A stretch of DNA of 34,220 bases from Bacillota bacterium (GTDB taxonomy: Bacteria > Bacillota > Clostridia > Peptostreptococcales > Anaerovoracaceae): contig JAAWDM010000019.1 in assembly GCA_022793795.1 (NCBI GenBank), positions 1-34,220 on the forward strand, read 5' to 3'. The notes under the pieces were generated by a model, which saw only the letters and a list, made by a program, of their open reading frames with translations, made no database searches and was not told the DNA's origin. This document shows, in pieces, positions 8,184 through 15,747 of the stretch. Position numbers and translations under genes: made by a program. How positions within the stretch are numbered: position 1 is the stretch's first letter; each line of letters opens with the position of its first letter.

Positions 8184-8259
8184 AAATGAGATTGAAAACC
8201 CTTTCTGCAAATATAGCAGGATCGTGGGCAAAAGCCGTGTGAAATATAAGGAGGTAGGG

Positions 8260-9654
8260 ATGGCTGCAAAGAAGGGAAAGACAGTCTTTGTCTGTCAGGA
8301 ATGTGGATATGAAAGCGCCAAATGGATGGGAAAGTGCATTTGCGGCGCATGGAATTCCTTTGTGGAGGAGAAGGCGCTGCCAGTGGAAACTGGGCCAAGC
8401 GGTGATGTGCGCCGGCGAACCTCGGAGCATGGACAGCCATCTAAACTGAAACAGGTAGGGGTTACCGACTATGCCAGGATCGATACAGGTATTGGAGAAC
8501 TGAATCGGGTGCTGGGCGGAGGTTTGGTACAAGGTTCTCTGGTGTTGATTTCAGGGGAACCGGGCATTGGCAAGTCCACCATTATCATTCAGGCAGCCGC
8601 TAATATCGGGACCACAGGGAGAACGGTTCTCTATGTATCCGGTGAGGAGTCAGAGGAACAGATTAAGATGAGAGCTGATCGGGTAGTGGGAGGTATTCCG
8701 GACAGTCTCTATGTGCTGGCTGAAACCAATATGGAGAATGTGGAAGCGGTCTGTGAGCAGTTGAAACCAAGTTTTTTGATTATTGATTCTATTCAGACCA
8801 TGTATAGCAGTCAACTGGACTCTGCGCCAGGCAGCGTCTCCCAGGTGCGAGCCTGTGGGAATCAGTTGATGAAAATTGGAAAGACGTGGAACGTACCTAC
8901 CTTCATCGTAGCCCATGTGACGAAAAGTGGTGATTTGGCAGGGCCTAAGACGGTGGAACATCTGGTGGATTGCGTTCTCAATTTTACGGGAGAGCGGGAT
9001 CACGAATTCCGAATCCTGAGGGCTTTTAAGAACCGTTTTGGCACTACCAGCGAAATCGGCGCTTTTCAGATGGGGCCAAAGGGATTGGAAGAGTTGACAG
9101 ATATTTCAGGAACTTTTTTGGAAAATCGTGAGGAAAAACTGGAGGGTTCAGTAGCTACTGCTATCTATGAGGGGAGCCGTCCGGTCATGTTTGAAATTCA
9201 GGCTTTGGTCAGTCCGGCTAATGTGGGCTTTGCCAGGAGAACTTCCGTGGGCATCGATAACACCAGACTAAATATGATATTGGCGGTACTGGAAAAAAAG
9301 GCGGGGTTATCCCTGGTAAATCAGGATGTGTATATCAATGTAGCTGGAGGTATGAAGCCTGACGGTACATCGCCGGATTTGGCGGTGGCCCTTGCCATTT
9401 ACTCGTCCTACAGAGGCGTGGCGGCATATAGGCGTACCCTAGCCATCGGAGAAATCGGCCTCACAGGGGAACTTCGAGCGGTGCAGAATACCGAGAAGAT
9501 TTGGAAAGAAGCGGCTAGAATGGGATATGAACAGGTTATTATGCCTCTTAGAAACGCCGAAAAGCTGACAGAAGAGGCAATAAAAAACCCAAAGTGCCGT
9601 ATCGTCGGTGTGAAAAACCTCACTGATGGAATCGCGGCCTTTGGGCGTAAATAA
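8260..9654 (+). CDS. radA: DNA repair protein RadA (Sms)
   Basis: RadA is a RecA-like, DnaB-like ATPase that processes branched recombination intermediates. The 464-residue product has an N-terminal zinc knuckle (C12, C15, C26, C28), the Walker A loop GEPGIGKST (99-107), the RadA-specific KNRFG motif (AFKNRFGTTSEIG) and a Lon-protease-like C-terminal domain (NVAGGMKPDGTSPDLAVALA). ATG 8260 was chosen because AAGGAGGT ends 4 bases upstream; an in-frame GTG at 8224 lacks a site. The knuckle is CxxC-x10-CxC, one residue shorter than the usual CxxC...CxxC. In B. subtilis radA is followed by disA and yacL; here disA is absent from the window and yacL lies 9 kb downstream. Confidence 0.95.
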   Translation: MAAKKGKTVFVCQECGYESAKWMGKCICGAWNSFVEEKALPVETGPSGDVRRRTSEHGQPSKLKQVGVTDYARIDTGIGELNRVLGGGLVQGSLVLISGEPGIGKSTIIIQAAANIGTTGRTVLYVSGEESEEQIKMRADRVVGGIPDSLYVLAETNMENVEAVCEQLKPSFLIIDSIQTMYSSQLDSAPGSVSQVRACGNQLMKIGKTWNVPTFIVAHVTKSGDLAGPKTVEHLVDCVLNFTGERDHEFRILRAFKNRFGTTSEIGAFQMGPKGLEELTDISGTFLENREEKLEGSVATAIYEGSRPVMFEIQALVSPANVGFARRTSVGIDNTRLNMILAVLEKKAGLSLVNQDVYINVAGGMKPDGTSPDLAVALAIYSSYRGVAAYRRTLAIGEIGLTGELRAVQNTEKIWKEAARMGYEQVIMPLRNAEKLTEEAIKNPKCRIVGVKNLTDGIAAFGRK

Positions 9655-9716
9655 TACCCAGGGCCAGCGAAAGGTCAATCCTGGATATTGAGATTGATAA
9701 CTTGATATGGATTTGG

Positions 9717-11249
9717 TTATTCTGATTCGCTTTCCTTACCATCTACGATTTCTTCAATGAGAGCAGGATCTTGTGGGATTTCTTTGGTACGGTCTCGTGG
9801 CTCACGAGGTGTTTTTTCCCGTTCCTTTCTGGCGATGTCCAGTTCGAACCAGAAGACGCTACCTTTGCCAACCTTGCTGTTGACGCCGTAGTTGGCGTGA
9901 TGAAGGGTCAGGATTTCCTTGACAATGGATAGACCCAAGCCCGTTCCTTCTGTGGGACGTACATAGTTGGAACTGGTCTTATAGTAGCGGTCCCAGACAT
10001 GAGGAATTTCCTCTGGCTTGATACCAGGGCCGTGGTCAGAAACCTCAAAGCGGCATTTTCTTCCGATTTTGCGAAGGGTGACCAGAATCAATTTGTCGTC
10101 GCCGCAGTATTTGATGGCGTTGGTAGTCAGGTTGGCGATGACTTGTTTGATACGAGTTTCATCGGCATAGACCAGGCAATCCTTTTGGGCATTAAACTCA
10201 AAGGAGTAACCGTCCCGCTCTATGAGAATATCATAAGACGCCAGAATGGAAGCGGCGGCTTCGGTTAAATCGAAGTAGTCCTTTTCCAAAGCGATGCGAT
10301 GGGTCTGCATGGCAGAAACAGAAGTCAAGTCGCTGACCAACTGAGACAGGCGGTCAGATTCGTCCATGATGACCTTTAAGTGGGCGTTTCTCTTTTCTGG
10401 AATATCACCGGACAGGTCGCGAATCATCTCCGCATAGGAGCGAATCATAGTAAGCGGCGTTTTCAAATCGTGGGAAACGTTAGCAATCAAATCCTTTTGC
10501 CGGTTGTCCGCCATGCCCAGTTCATAAGAGGCGGTATTGAGAGTCGCAGCCAATCGATTGATTTCCGAATAGGAGTTGCCCTCAAACTTCACATTGTAGT
10601 TGCCTTTTCCCATCTCCTTGGCTGTGGCTGTAATGCTTTTTAGGGGTTTGGAAATCCTCGTTGCAAAATAAATGGCTAAAACAAAGGCCAAAAGCAGGGT
10701 GATAAAGGTTACATAAAGGAGTTGATTCTTTAAAATGTTTACGGTAGAGGTCACCGGATATAGGGGTGAAAAAATATAAAGATAGATTTCGCTTCCTGGA
10801 GAACTGTTCAGCACGCAACCATATGCCAGAGTACTGTATTTTTCCATACCATTGTTGAATTTAAATGAGACCGGAAGGCCATGACTGTTTTCCAACAGAG
10901 ATTTCAGCTGGGGCGCATGGGACATATAGGTATAGACTGGGAGTCTGCTTTCCGACTCCGGCGCGAAAAATAAGTATCCTGAACGAGATTCCATCAGAAT
11001 ATAGAAATCATTGTTGACGGAAAGTTCCTGGATACTGTTTGATAGATTGTCGTCCTCCTGCTGATAGGCACGGGAAATTACGGATGCAATGCGACTGACC
11101 TCGCGGGTTTTCATAGTTTCATAGGAGTTGCTTAAAAAGAAGATTTGTAGAGCCCAAATCAACAGTACAACTCCTATACCGAAACAGACGAAATACATCC
11201 AGAGTCTAAATTTTACACTATGAAAATCAAATCTAACCTTCGAACTCAA
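9717..11249 (-). CDS. Sensor histidine kinase, HAMP/PhoR-ResE type
   Basis: A 510-residue membrane sensor kinase. Helix 1 is at about 18-40, an outer sensing domain covers about 41-175, helix 2 is about 177-196, then HAMP (about 197-250), H box with His 260 (LIANVSHDLKTPLTMIRSY), N box (VIANLTTNAIKY), G1 (DHGPGIKPEE), F box (VWDRYYK) and G2 (GTGLGLSIVKEIL). A charged Lys/Arg/Glu tail closes the protein. The start is TTG at 11249, overlapping the upstream regulator gene by 17 bases; the next Met lies inside helix 1. A GGGGTGG-like site precedes it. It is convergent with radA, with only 62 bases between the stops and no clear terminator. Confidence 0.9.
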   Translation of the reverse strand: MSSKVRFDFHSVKFRLWMYFVCFGIGVVLLIWALQIFFLSNSYETMKTREVSRIASVISRAYQQEDDNLSNSIQELSVNNDFYILMESRSGYLFFAPESESRLPVYTYMSHAPQLKSLLENSHGLPVSFKFNNGMEKYSTLAYGCVLNSSPGSEIYLYIFSPLYPVTSTVNILKNQLLYVTFITLLLAFVLAIYFATRISKPLKSITATAKEMGKGNYNVKFEGNSYSEINRLAATLNTASYELGMADNRQKDLIANVSHDLKTPLTMIRSYAEMIRDLSGDIPEKRNAHLKVIMDESDRLSQLVSDLTSVSAMQTHRIALEKDYFDLTEAAASILASYDILIERDGYSFEFNAQKDCLVYADETRIKQVIANLTTNAIKYCGDDKLILVTLRKIGRKCRFEVSDHGPGIKPEEIPHVWDRYYKTSSNYVRPTEGTGLGLSIVKEILTLHHANYGVNSKVGKGSVFWFELDIARKEREKTPREPRDRTKEIPQDPALIEEIVDGKESESE

Positions 11250-11910
11250 ATTTATAACCCACCCCTCTTAGCGTAACGATGAAATCTCTGTAAGGTCCCA
11301 GATTGTTACGCAGGTTTTTGATGTGGGTATCAATGGTGCGGTCATCGCCGAAAAAGTCATAGCCCCAGATGTCGGACAGCAACTTGTCGCGGGACAGGGC
11401 AATGTTCTTATTTTCTACCAAGTAGAAGAGAAGTTCATATTCTTTTGGGGTTAAATCAACTTTCACACCATCTACTGTAACGGTTCTGGCAGCAATATTG
11501 ATTTCCAGACCTTTAAATTTCATGACGCTTTGAGCCTGCTGTGCAGCGCCGTTCTTTCTGGTGATAACCGCATTGACCCGGGCCATCAATTCCTTTGGAC
11601 TAAAAGGTTTTACCACGTAATCGTCGATGCCCAACTCAAAGCCGAAGAGCTTGTCATATTCTTCGCCGCGAGCGGAAAGCATGATGATTGGAATGTCTTT
11701 GATTTTTTTGATTTCCTTGCAGGCAGAGAAACCGTCCAGTTTAGGCATCATGATGTCCATGATGATAAGGTCATAGTCGTTCAGCTTGCACAGTCCCACT
11801 GCACTCATACCATCTTCCGCTTCGGTTACTTCATAACCGCTGAATTCAGCGTATTCTTTTATTACCTCACGAATTTTTGGTTCATCGTCAACAATTAAAA
11901 TTTTATACAT
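11233..11910 (-). CDS. OmpR/PhoB-family response regulator
   Basis: A 225-residue regulator, cognate to the overlapping kinase gene. The receiver has DDE (residues 8-10), phospho-acceptor D52 (IIMDIMMPKLDG), LSARGEEYDK and the Lys of VVKPFSPKEL. The C-terminal winged helix shows the LTPKEYELLFYLVENKN helix and DTHIKNLRNNLG recognition segment ending in RGVGYKFEF. On the minus strand ACAGGAGGACAAAT precedes ATG 11910. A promoter and two inverted repeats lie upstream (11945-12061). The family includes ResD/PhoP/WalR-like regulators; the stimulus cannot be told. Confidence 0.93.
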   Translation of the reverse strand: MYKILIVDDEPKIREVIKEYAEFSGYEVTEAEDGMSAVGLCKLNDYDLIIMDIMMPKLDGFSACKEIKKIKDIPIIMLSARGEEYDKLFGFELGIDDYVVKPFSPKELMARVNAVITRKNGAAQQAQSVMKFKGLEINIAARTVTVDGVKVDLTPKEYELLFYLVENKNIALSRDKLLSDIWGYDFFGDDRTIDTHIKNLRNNLGPYRDFIVTLRGVGYKFEFEG

Positions 11911-11944
11911 ATTTGTCCTCCTGTTTCATGCAGGGCATATTGGA

Positions 11945-12013
11945 GCTGGTCACCAGCCTGCTTGTTTTTGGATGTGAATTCTTACGCATATCATAGCTTC
12001 ACACTGTGTAGCT
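11945..12013 (-). promoter_or_regulatory. Two inverted repeats in the response regulator leader
   Basis: GCTGGT-C-ACCAGC (11945-11957) is a perfect 6+6 inverted repeat around one base. AGCTTCACA-C-TGTGTAGCT (11995-12013) matches in 8 of 9 pairs around one base. The one-base centres rule out RNA hairpins, so these look like operators for dimeric proteins. Both lie downstream of the predicted minus-strand promoter. Confidence 0.4.
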
Positions 12014-12033
12014 CATGTGATGTCTATATAGTT

Positions 12034-12061
12034 ATTTTACCATAAAATTTTGATACGTCAA
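12034..12061 (-). promoter_or_regulatory. Predicted promoter of the minus-strand two-component operon
   Basis: Read on the minus strand: TTGACG (12061-12056), 16-base spacer, then TAAAAT (12039-12034), preceded by TGG, an extended -10. It leaves a leader of roughly 115 bases before ATG 11910. Confidence 0.65.
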
Positions 12062-12151
12062 AACATTTTCATTAAAGGGTTTTCATGGCCTTTGACCCTA
12101 TTTGGCGCCTTCGGTAGTATCTTCCTTCTTTTGGAAGGGTGTGGTTTGAGG

Positions 12152-12180
12152 TTGCCACTGATATAGAAGTCTGGTATAAT
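12152..12180 (+). promoter_or_regulatory. Predicted promoter of the fibronectin-domain gene
   Basis: TTGCCA (12152-12157), 17-base spacer, TATAAT (12175-12180) with the extended -10 TGG directly before it. The gene starts 60 bases downstream behind an AAAGGGGG ribosome site. Confidence 0.75.
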
Positions 12181-12239
12181 ATCTAAAAGACAGTTCTAGT
12201 TAAAAGGGATAGACTGATAATTGAAAGGGGGAATTTTTA

Positions 12240-14111
12240 ATGAAAAGATATGTATCGGTATTGGTTTGCCTGTGCCTGCTGTTTGCTGCATGTTTGCCAC
12301 AGACAGTTTTTGGAGCGGAAGAAGAACCTGCTAAAATTGGAAATCTTAAGCCATGGGGAAATCCAGAGGTTGCGGATCCGGATGCTATCCGTATCTATTG
12401 GGGAATGGATTCTATATCAGCTAAACAAGAGTATCGGATTTCATGGAAGAAAGCCGAAGAGAATACCTGGAATTCGGTGGATATTCAGGAGGCAAAGCAG
12501 GAAAAGGACGGGTCCAAGTCCTATCTGATAACTGGTTTGGCACAAAATCAAAAGTATGATATTACCGTTGAAACGGTTTTACGAAATGAGAAAGGTGAGA
12601 AGGTTTATAGCCAGCCTATTGTACTTCAAGGCTATACTTATGTGCAGGCGCCTAAATATGAAGCCTACTCAGCGACATCAGACGGCAGTTACATAGAATC
12701 TGTATGGAATGTATATGAAAAAAATGGGATATTGAAAGTTTACCGTGCCGATAAGAAGGACGGAGAATATGTTCTGGTGGGACAAACCGATGGAAGAGAG
12801 GATCTTGTCCACACGAATTTTAAATACACCACAGGCAAGGTAGTCTTTCGGGATGAGACTGTAAAGCCAGGCAAGACTTACTACTATAAGGCGGAGAGCC
12901 AAGTGAGCCTAGATGATGGAACTGTTTTGCAAGCGGAGAGTCCGAAGTCCTATCAGTTGACTTCGCGAAAAAAACCTTATGGTGATTATAAGATAGAACT
13001 ACTTAATAAAAAAGGCACTTATGCTAAGACTCTGACCTGGAAGATTACAGCGGACAAGGCCAACTATCTGACCAATCTGGTAAAGAAGGATGTGTCCATA
13101 TTGGCAAAATCCAGCAAGACAGGAAAGACCTCCTATAAGAAACCGGCGAAGGTTCAGTGGAGCGCTGATGGAAAAACTTGGAGAAACATGAAATCCACAT
13201 TGGCTATTTATCAGGGCAAAACCGTGTACCTTCGAGTGAAGCTGAATAATAAGATGTGGATCAGAAAGGATGGGGCGGATGTACTGAAGCTCGGTCTGCG
13301 GTATTATTACTATGACAGGATGGGACGTGATCATTGGCTGGACCTTCGTGTGGATATGAATAACAAGATAAAGCTGGAGTCAGCCAATGAGGGTGATGAT
13401 CCAGGCTACATCGACGATAATCATGGTCCGGGTGAAGCAGAAAACTGGGAAAATATATACAAAATGTTTCACAGCCATGGAGTAGCATATGAAGGCGATT
13501 TGACTGTGAAGGCGACAGAGAACGGAAGCGCAGTGCTTAACTGGCGCCTCTGCCCAATGGCAGAAGGGTACATACTGAGATATGGCCGCACAGAGGAGGA
13601 AGCTCAAAAAGCCCAACCGATTCTGCTGCCTGCAAACCAGTTTGGTTACGAGGTGAAGGATCTGGAGCGTGGACAGGCTTACTACTTCATTATGACGGAG
13701 AAGTATAGAGATGAGGAGACAGGAAAGCTAGAAGAAGATGAGAGAGAGTACGGTACGACACTCCTTCCAACAGAAGGATGGCAAATGGTGGGCCGCACCT
13801 ATCATGGACATTTAAAAAATGATCTTCATGGAAACGTTCATAATGATGATGAGACGGCTGTGATTTTAGTTTGGGACAGATGTTCCGAGGCAGAGGGATA
13901 CAAGGTGTATTACGGTACTTCAGAGGAAGAGGCAAAAGCTGGTGTTCCTATTGTCATAGATGAAAAGTGGACGGAAAATTGTGTGATCAAGAACCTGAAG
14001 AAAGGAAAAACCTATTATTTCTTTGTCAGTGAAATCACCAAGGATGAAAAGGGTACACTGCATGAGGATTATCGGCCTCATGGGAAGCTGGCAATCACAA
14101 TACCAGCCTAG
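12240..14111 (+). CDS. Secreted fibronectin type III repeat protein
   Basis: A 623-residue exported protein. Residues 1-26 are a signal peptide (KR, hydrophobic core, cleavage near VFGA). Fibronectin type III-like modules are seen at about 33-131 and 139-245. A Lys/Tyr-rich domain at about 247-390 is unassigned. Two related modules follow at about 417-508 and 515-622 and share AEGYxxxYGxxEEEA and a KxYYFxxxE strand, so they arose by duplication. No LPxTG, SLH or choline-binding anchor is visible, so it is probably free or loosely bound. A strong promoter stands in front and no terminator is obvious before the next promoter. The ligand is unknown; such modules usually mediate binding to polysaccharide or protein. 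Confidence 0.8.
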   Translation: MKRYVSVLVCLCLLFAACLPQTVFGAEEEPAKIGNLKPWGNPEVADPDAIRIYWGMDSISAKQEYRISWKKAEENTWNSVDIQEAKQEKDGSKSYLITGLAQNQKYDITVETVLRNEKGEKVYSQPIVLQGYTYVQAPKYEAYSATSDGSYIESVWNVYEKNGILKVYRADKKDGEYVLVGQTDGREDLVHTNFKYTTGKVVFRDETVKPGKTYYYKAESQVSLDDGTVLQAESPKSYQLTSRKKPYGDYKIELLNKKGTYAKTLTWKITADKANYLTNLVKKDVSILAKSSKTGKTSYKKPAKVQWSADGKTWRNMKSTLAIYQGKTVYLRVKLNNKMWIRKDGADVLKLGLRYYYYDRMGRDHWLDLRVDMNNKIKLESANEGDDPGYIDDNHGPGEAENWENIYKMFHSHGVAYEGDLTVKATENGSAVLNWRLCPMAEGYILRYGRTEEEAQKAQPILLPANQFGYEVKDLERGQAYYFIMTEKYRDEETGKLEEDEREYGTTLLPTEGWQMVGRTYHGHLKNDLHGNVHNDDETAVILVWDRCSEAEGYKVYYGTSEEEAKAGVPIVIDEKWTENCVIKNLKKGKTYYFFVSEITKDEKGTLHEDYRPHGKLAITIPA

Positions 14112-14128
14112 CTAATGGGCAGAAGACT

Positions 14129-14157
14129 TTGACAAACAGACAGCTACGCGCTATAAT
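14129..14157 (+). promoter_or_regulatory. Consensus sigma-A promoter for the hydrogenase maturation leader
   Basis: TTGACA (14129-14134), 17-base spacer, TATAAT (14152-14157): both hexamers and the spacer match consensus exactly. The predicted start is near 14164, which gives a leader of about 230 bases before the TM1266-type regulator gene. Confidence 0.85.
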
Positions 14158-14166
14158 AAAATAGAA

Positions 14167-14190
14167 CGCCCAGCTTTAAGAAGCAGGGCG
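14167..14190 (+). other. 5' leader hairpin before the 15-codon ORF
   Basis: CGCCC-A-GCTT (14167-14176) pairs with AAGC-A-GGGCG (14181-14190) around loop TAAG, with one A-A mismatch. It sits at the predicted 5' end of the transcript, directly before the AAAGGA ribosome site of the short ORF, so it may stabilise the RNA. Confidence 0.5.
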
Positions 14191-14201
14191 AAAGGAAAAA
14201 C

Positions 14202-14249
14202 ATGATTCTGACATTAAGATCGAGCCGGCTCGTTCTGCGTGAAAGATAA
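14202..14249 (+). CDS. 15-residue leader ORF or GNAT gene remnant
   Basis: The ORF MILTLRSSRLVLRER has a proper AAAGGA site 5 bases upstream and follows a consensus promoter. It is Arg- and Leu-rich, as leader peptides can be. Its pattern, LTLRSSRLVLRE, is also that of the first strand of RimJ/RimL-type GNAT acetyltransferases, so it may be the stump of a lost gene that left its promoter and ribosome site behind. Two terminator-like hairpins follow before the hydrogenase regulator gene. Translation is plausible; function is open. Confidence 0.45.
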   Translation: MILTLRSSRLVLRER

Positions 14250-14284
14250 GGATAAAAGACAAGCAAAGAAGTGAGGAAACGAGG

Positions 14285-14303
14285 AAAAAGGCAAGCCTTT
14301 TTT
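14285..14303 (+). terminator. Weak terminator-like hairpin in the hyd leader
   Basis: AAAAAGGC at 14285-14292 can pair with GCCTTTTT at 14295-14302, leaving a very tight loop (4 bases if the last C-G pair opens) and ending in a T run. Only 2-3 G-C pairs support it, so it would be weak. Confidence 0.4.
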
Positions 14304-14336
14304 CAGTATTCTGCTTTAAATTTTACTTGGGATTTT

Positions 14337-14370
14337 AACCGCATCCTTATCAGGATGCGGTTTTGTTTTA
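14337..14370 (+). terminator. Intrinsic terminator in the leader of the hyd genes
   Basis: AACCGCATCC (14337-14346) and GGATGCGGTT (14353-14362) form a perfect 10-pair stem with loop TTATCA and tail TTTTGTTTT. It stands only 25 bases before ATG 14395, with no convincing promoter between. So either readthrough feeds the hyd genes (attenuation), or a promoter was missed. A TATAAT at 14385-14390 is too close to the start codon to serve a leadered mRNA. Confidence 0.85.
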
Positions 14371-14394
14371 AATTAGGGGAGGAATATAATACAG

Positions 14395-14673
14395 ATGATA
14401 GAAAATCAGACAAGAGTTGCTGTGATGGGAATTATTGTGGAGAACTTGGAGTCGGTAAGCAGTCTTAATGAATTGCTTCATGAGTATGGGAGGTATATCA
14501 TTGGCAGAATGGGAATTCCCTATCGAGAAAGAGGAATCAGCATTTTAAGCATTGCCATCGATGCGCCACAAGATACCATTTCCTCTCTAGCAGGGAAAAT
14601 CGGCAAACTGCCTGGCATCAATGTTAAGACAGCCTATTCCAATGTAGTATCAACAAAGGAGACGGAACTGTGA
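14395..14673 (+). CDS. TM1266-family iron-only hydrogenase system putative regulator
   Basis: A 92-residue ACT/NikR-C-like small protein of the family named after Thermotoga TM1266, regularly linked to [FeFe]-hydrogenase maturation genes. Family marks: VAVMGIIVENLESVSSLNELL, then YIIGRMGIPYRERGISILSIAID and GKLGxLPGIxVKTxYS-like sequence (IGKLPGINVKTAYSNV). It has no DNA-binding domain of its own that I can see. AGGGGAGGA precedes ATG 14395. The stop overlaps the GTG start of hydE by 4 bases, so translation is coupled. Its molecular role is not established; regulation is the family name, not a proven activity. Confidence 0.9.
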   Translation: MIENQTRVAVMGIIVENLESVSSLNELLHEYGRYIIGRMGIPYRERGISILSIAIDAPQDTISSLAGKIGKLPGINVKTAYSNVVSTKETEL

Positions 14674-15728
14674 ATCAAACAGTAGAAGGGCTGATTGAGA
14701 AGCTGGCCCAGGAACACACTCTTGAAACAGGGGAATTGGCCATTCTTTTAAAGGCAAGAGATAAACAGGCAGCGGAGCTTTTAAGGCAGAGTGCTGATAA
14801 TGTGAGACAGAGGGTTTACGGCCGGCAAATTTATATTCGCGGTCTCATAGAAGTCTCCAACATCTGCAAAAATGACTGTTATTACTGTGGCATCCGAAAG
14901 AGTAACGGATACTGTCAGAGATATCGGCTGACAGAAGAAGAGATTCTGACCTGCTGCCAAGAAGGATATGACTTGGGCTTTCGAACCTTTGTTTTGCAGG
15001 GGGGTGAGGATGGATATTTTACGGACCAAAGACTATGCTCACTAATAGAAGAAATTAAAAAGCGATATGCCCATTGTGCTATTACCTTATCCCTGGGAGA
15101 GAGAAGGAGAGAAAGCTATCAGAGACTCTTTGATGCAGGAGCCGATCGATATCTGCTTCGCCATGAGACAGCGACCAAGGCCCATTATCAGCGCTTGCAT
15201 CCGCCAGAAATGTCCTATGAGAACAGAATGGACTGCCTTATGGCCTTGCGGGAAATCGGTTATCAGGTAGGGTGTGGATTCATGGTGGGTTCGCCAGGCC
15301 AGACCATAGACCATCTGGTTGCTGACCTGAAATTCATTGAAGCGTTTCAGCCGGATATGTGCGGCATCGGGCCTTTTATTTCCCATAGAGATACGCCTTT
15401 TGCCTGTCAGAAGGCAGGAACCTTGGAAATGACCTGTTACTTGCTCTCTATCGTCAGATTGTTAGCCCCTGGCGTGTTGCTGCCGTCAACCACCGCGCTG
15501 GGAACCATTGACCCCAAAGGCAGAGAGCAAGGGATTTTGGCAGGCGCTAATGTGGTTATGCCCAATCTATCGCCATCATCTGTGGGGAAAAAATATGAGC
15601 TTTATGACAATAAGCTGTATACTGGTCAGGAATCGGCTCAGCATCTGGAAGAACTGAAACAGAGGATGGAAGCCATCGGTTATGAAATCGTTACAGGGCG
15701 CGGAGATGCGAAAACATATAGAATATAA
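14670..15728 (+). CDS. hydE: [FeFe] hydrogenase H-cluster radical SAM maturase HydE
   Basis: HydE is a radical SAM enzyme that helps build the dithiolate-bridged di-iron subcluster of [FeFe] hydrogenase. The 352-residue product has the radical SAM cluster motif CKNDCYYC (C66, C70, C73) in IRGLIEVSNICKNDCYYCG, the GGED motif (LQGGEDGYF) and the late barrel segment AGANVVMPNLSPSSVGKKY, which separates HydE from BioB. The start is GTG 14670, 4 bases overlapping the regulator and preceded by AAAGGAG. It is followed by hydG 19 bases later. Confidence 0.95.
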   Translation: MNQTVEGLIEKLAQEHTLETGELAILLKARDKQAAELLRQSADNVRQRVYGRQIYIRGLIEVSNICKNDCYYCGIRKSNGYCQRYRLTEEEILTCCQEGYDLGFRTFVLQGGEDGYFTDQRLCSLIEEIKKRYAHCAITLSLGERRRESYQRLFDAGADRYLLRHETATKAHYQRLHPPEMSYENRMDCLMALREIGYQVGCGFMVGSPGQTIDHLVADLKFIEAFQPDMCGIGPFISHRDTPFACQKAGTLEMTCYLLSIVRLLAPGVLLPSTTALGTIDPKGREQGILAGANVVMPNLSPSSVGKKYELYDNKLYTGQESAQHLEELKQRMEAIGYEIVTGRGDAKTYRI

Positions 15729-15747
15729 ACGGAAAGGAAGAAAAGAC

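Larger units (their letters stand above)
11911..12239. other. Divergent intergenic region (329 bases)
   Basis: No gene is seen here. It holds the minus-strand promoter of the response regulator (12034-12061), the two inverted repeats at 11945-12013, a small hairpin CTTCC...GGAAG at about 12121-12135 and the plus-strand promoter of the fibronectin-domain gene (12152-12180). Confidence 0.7.
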
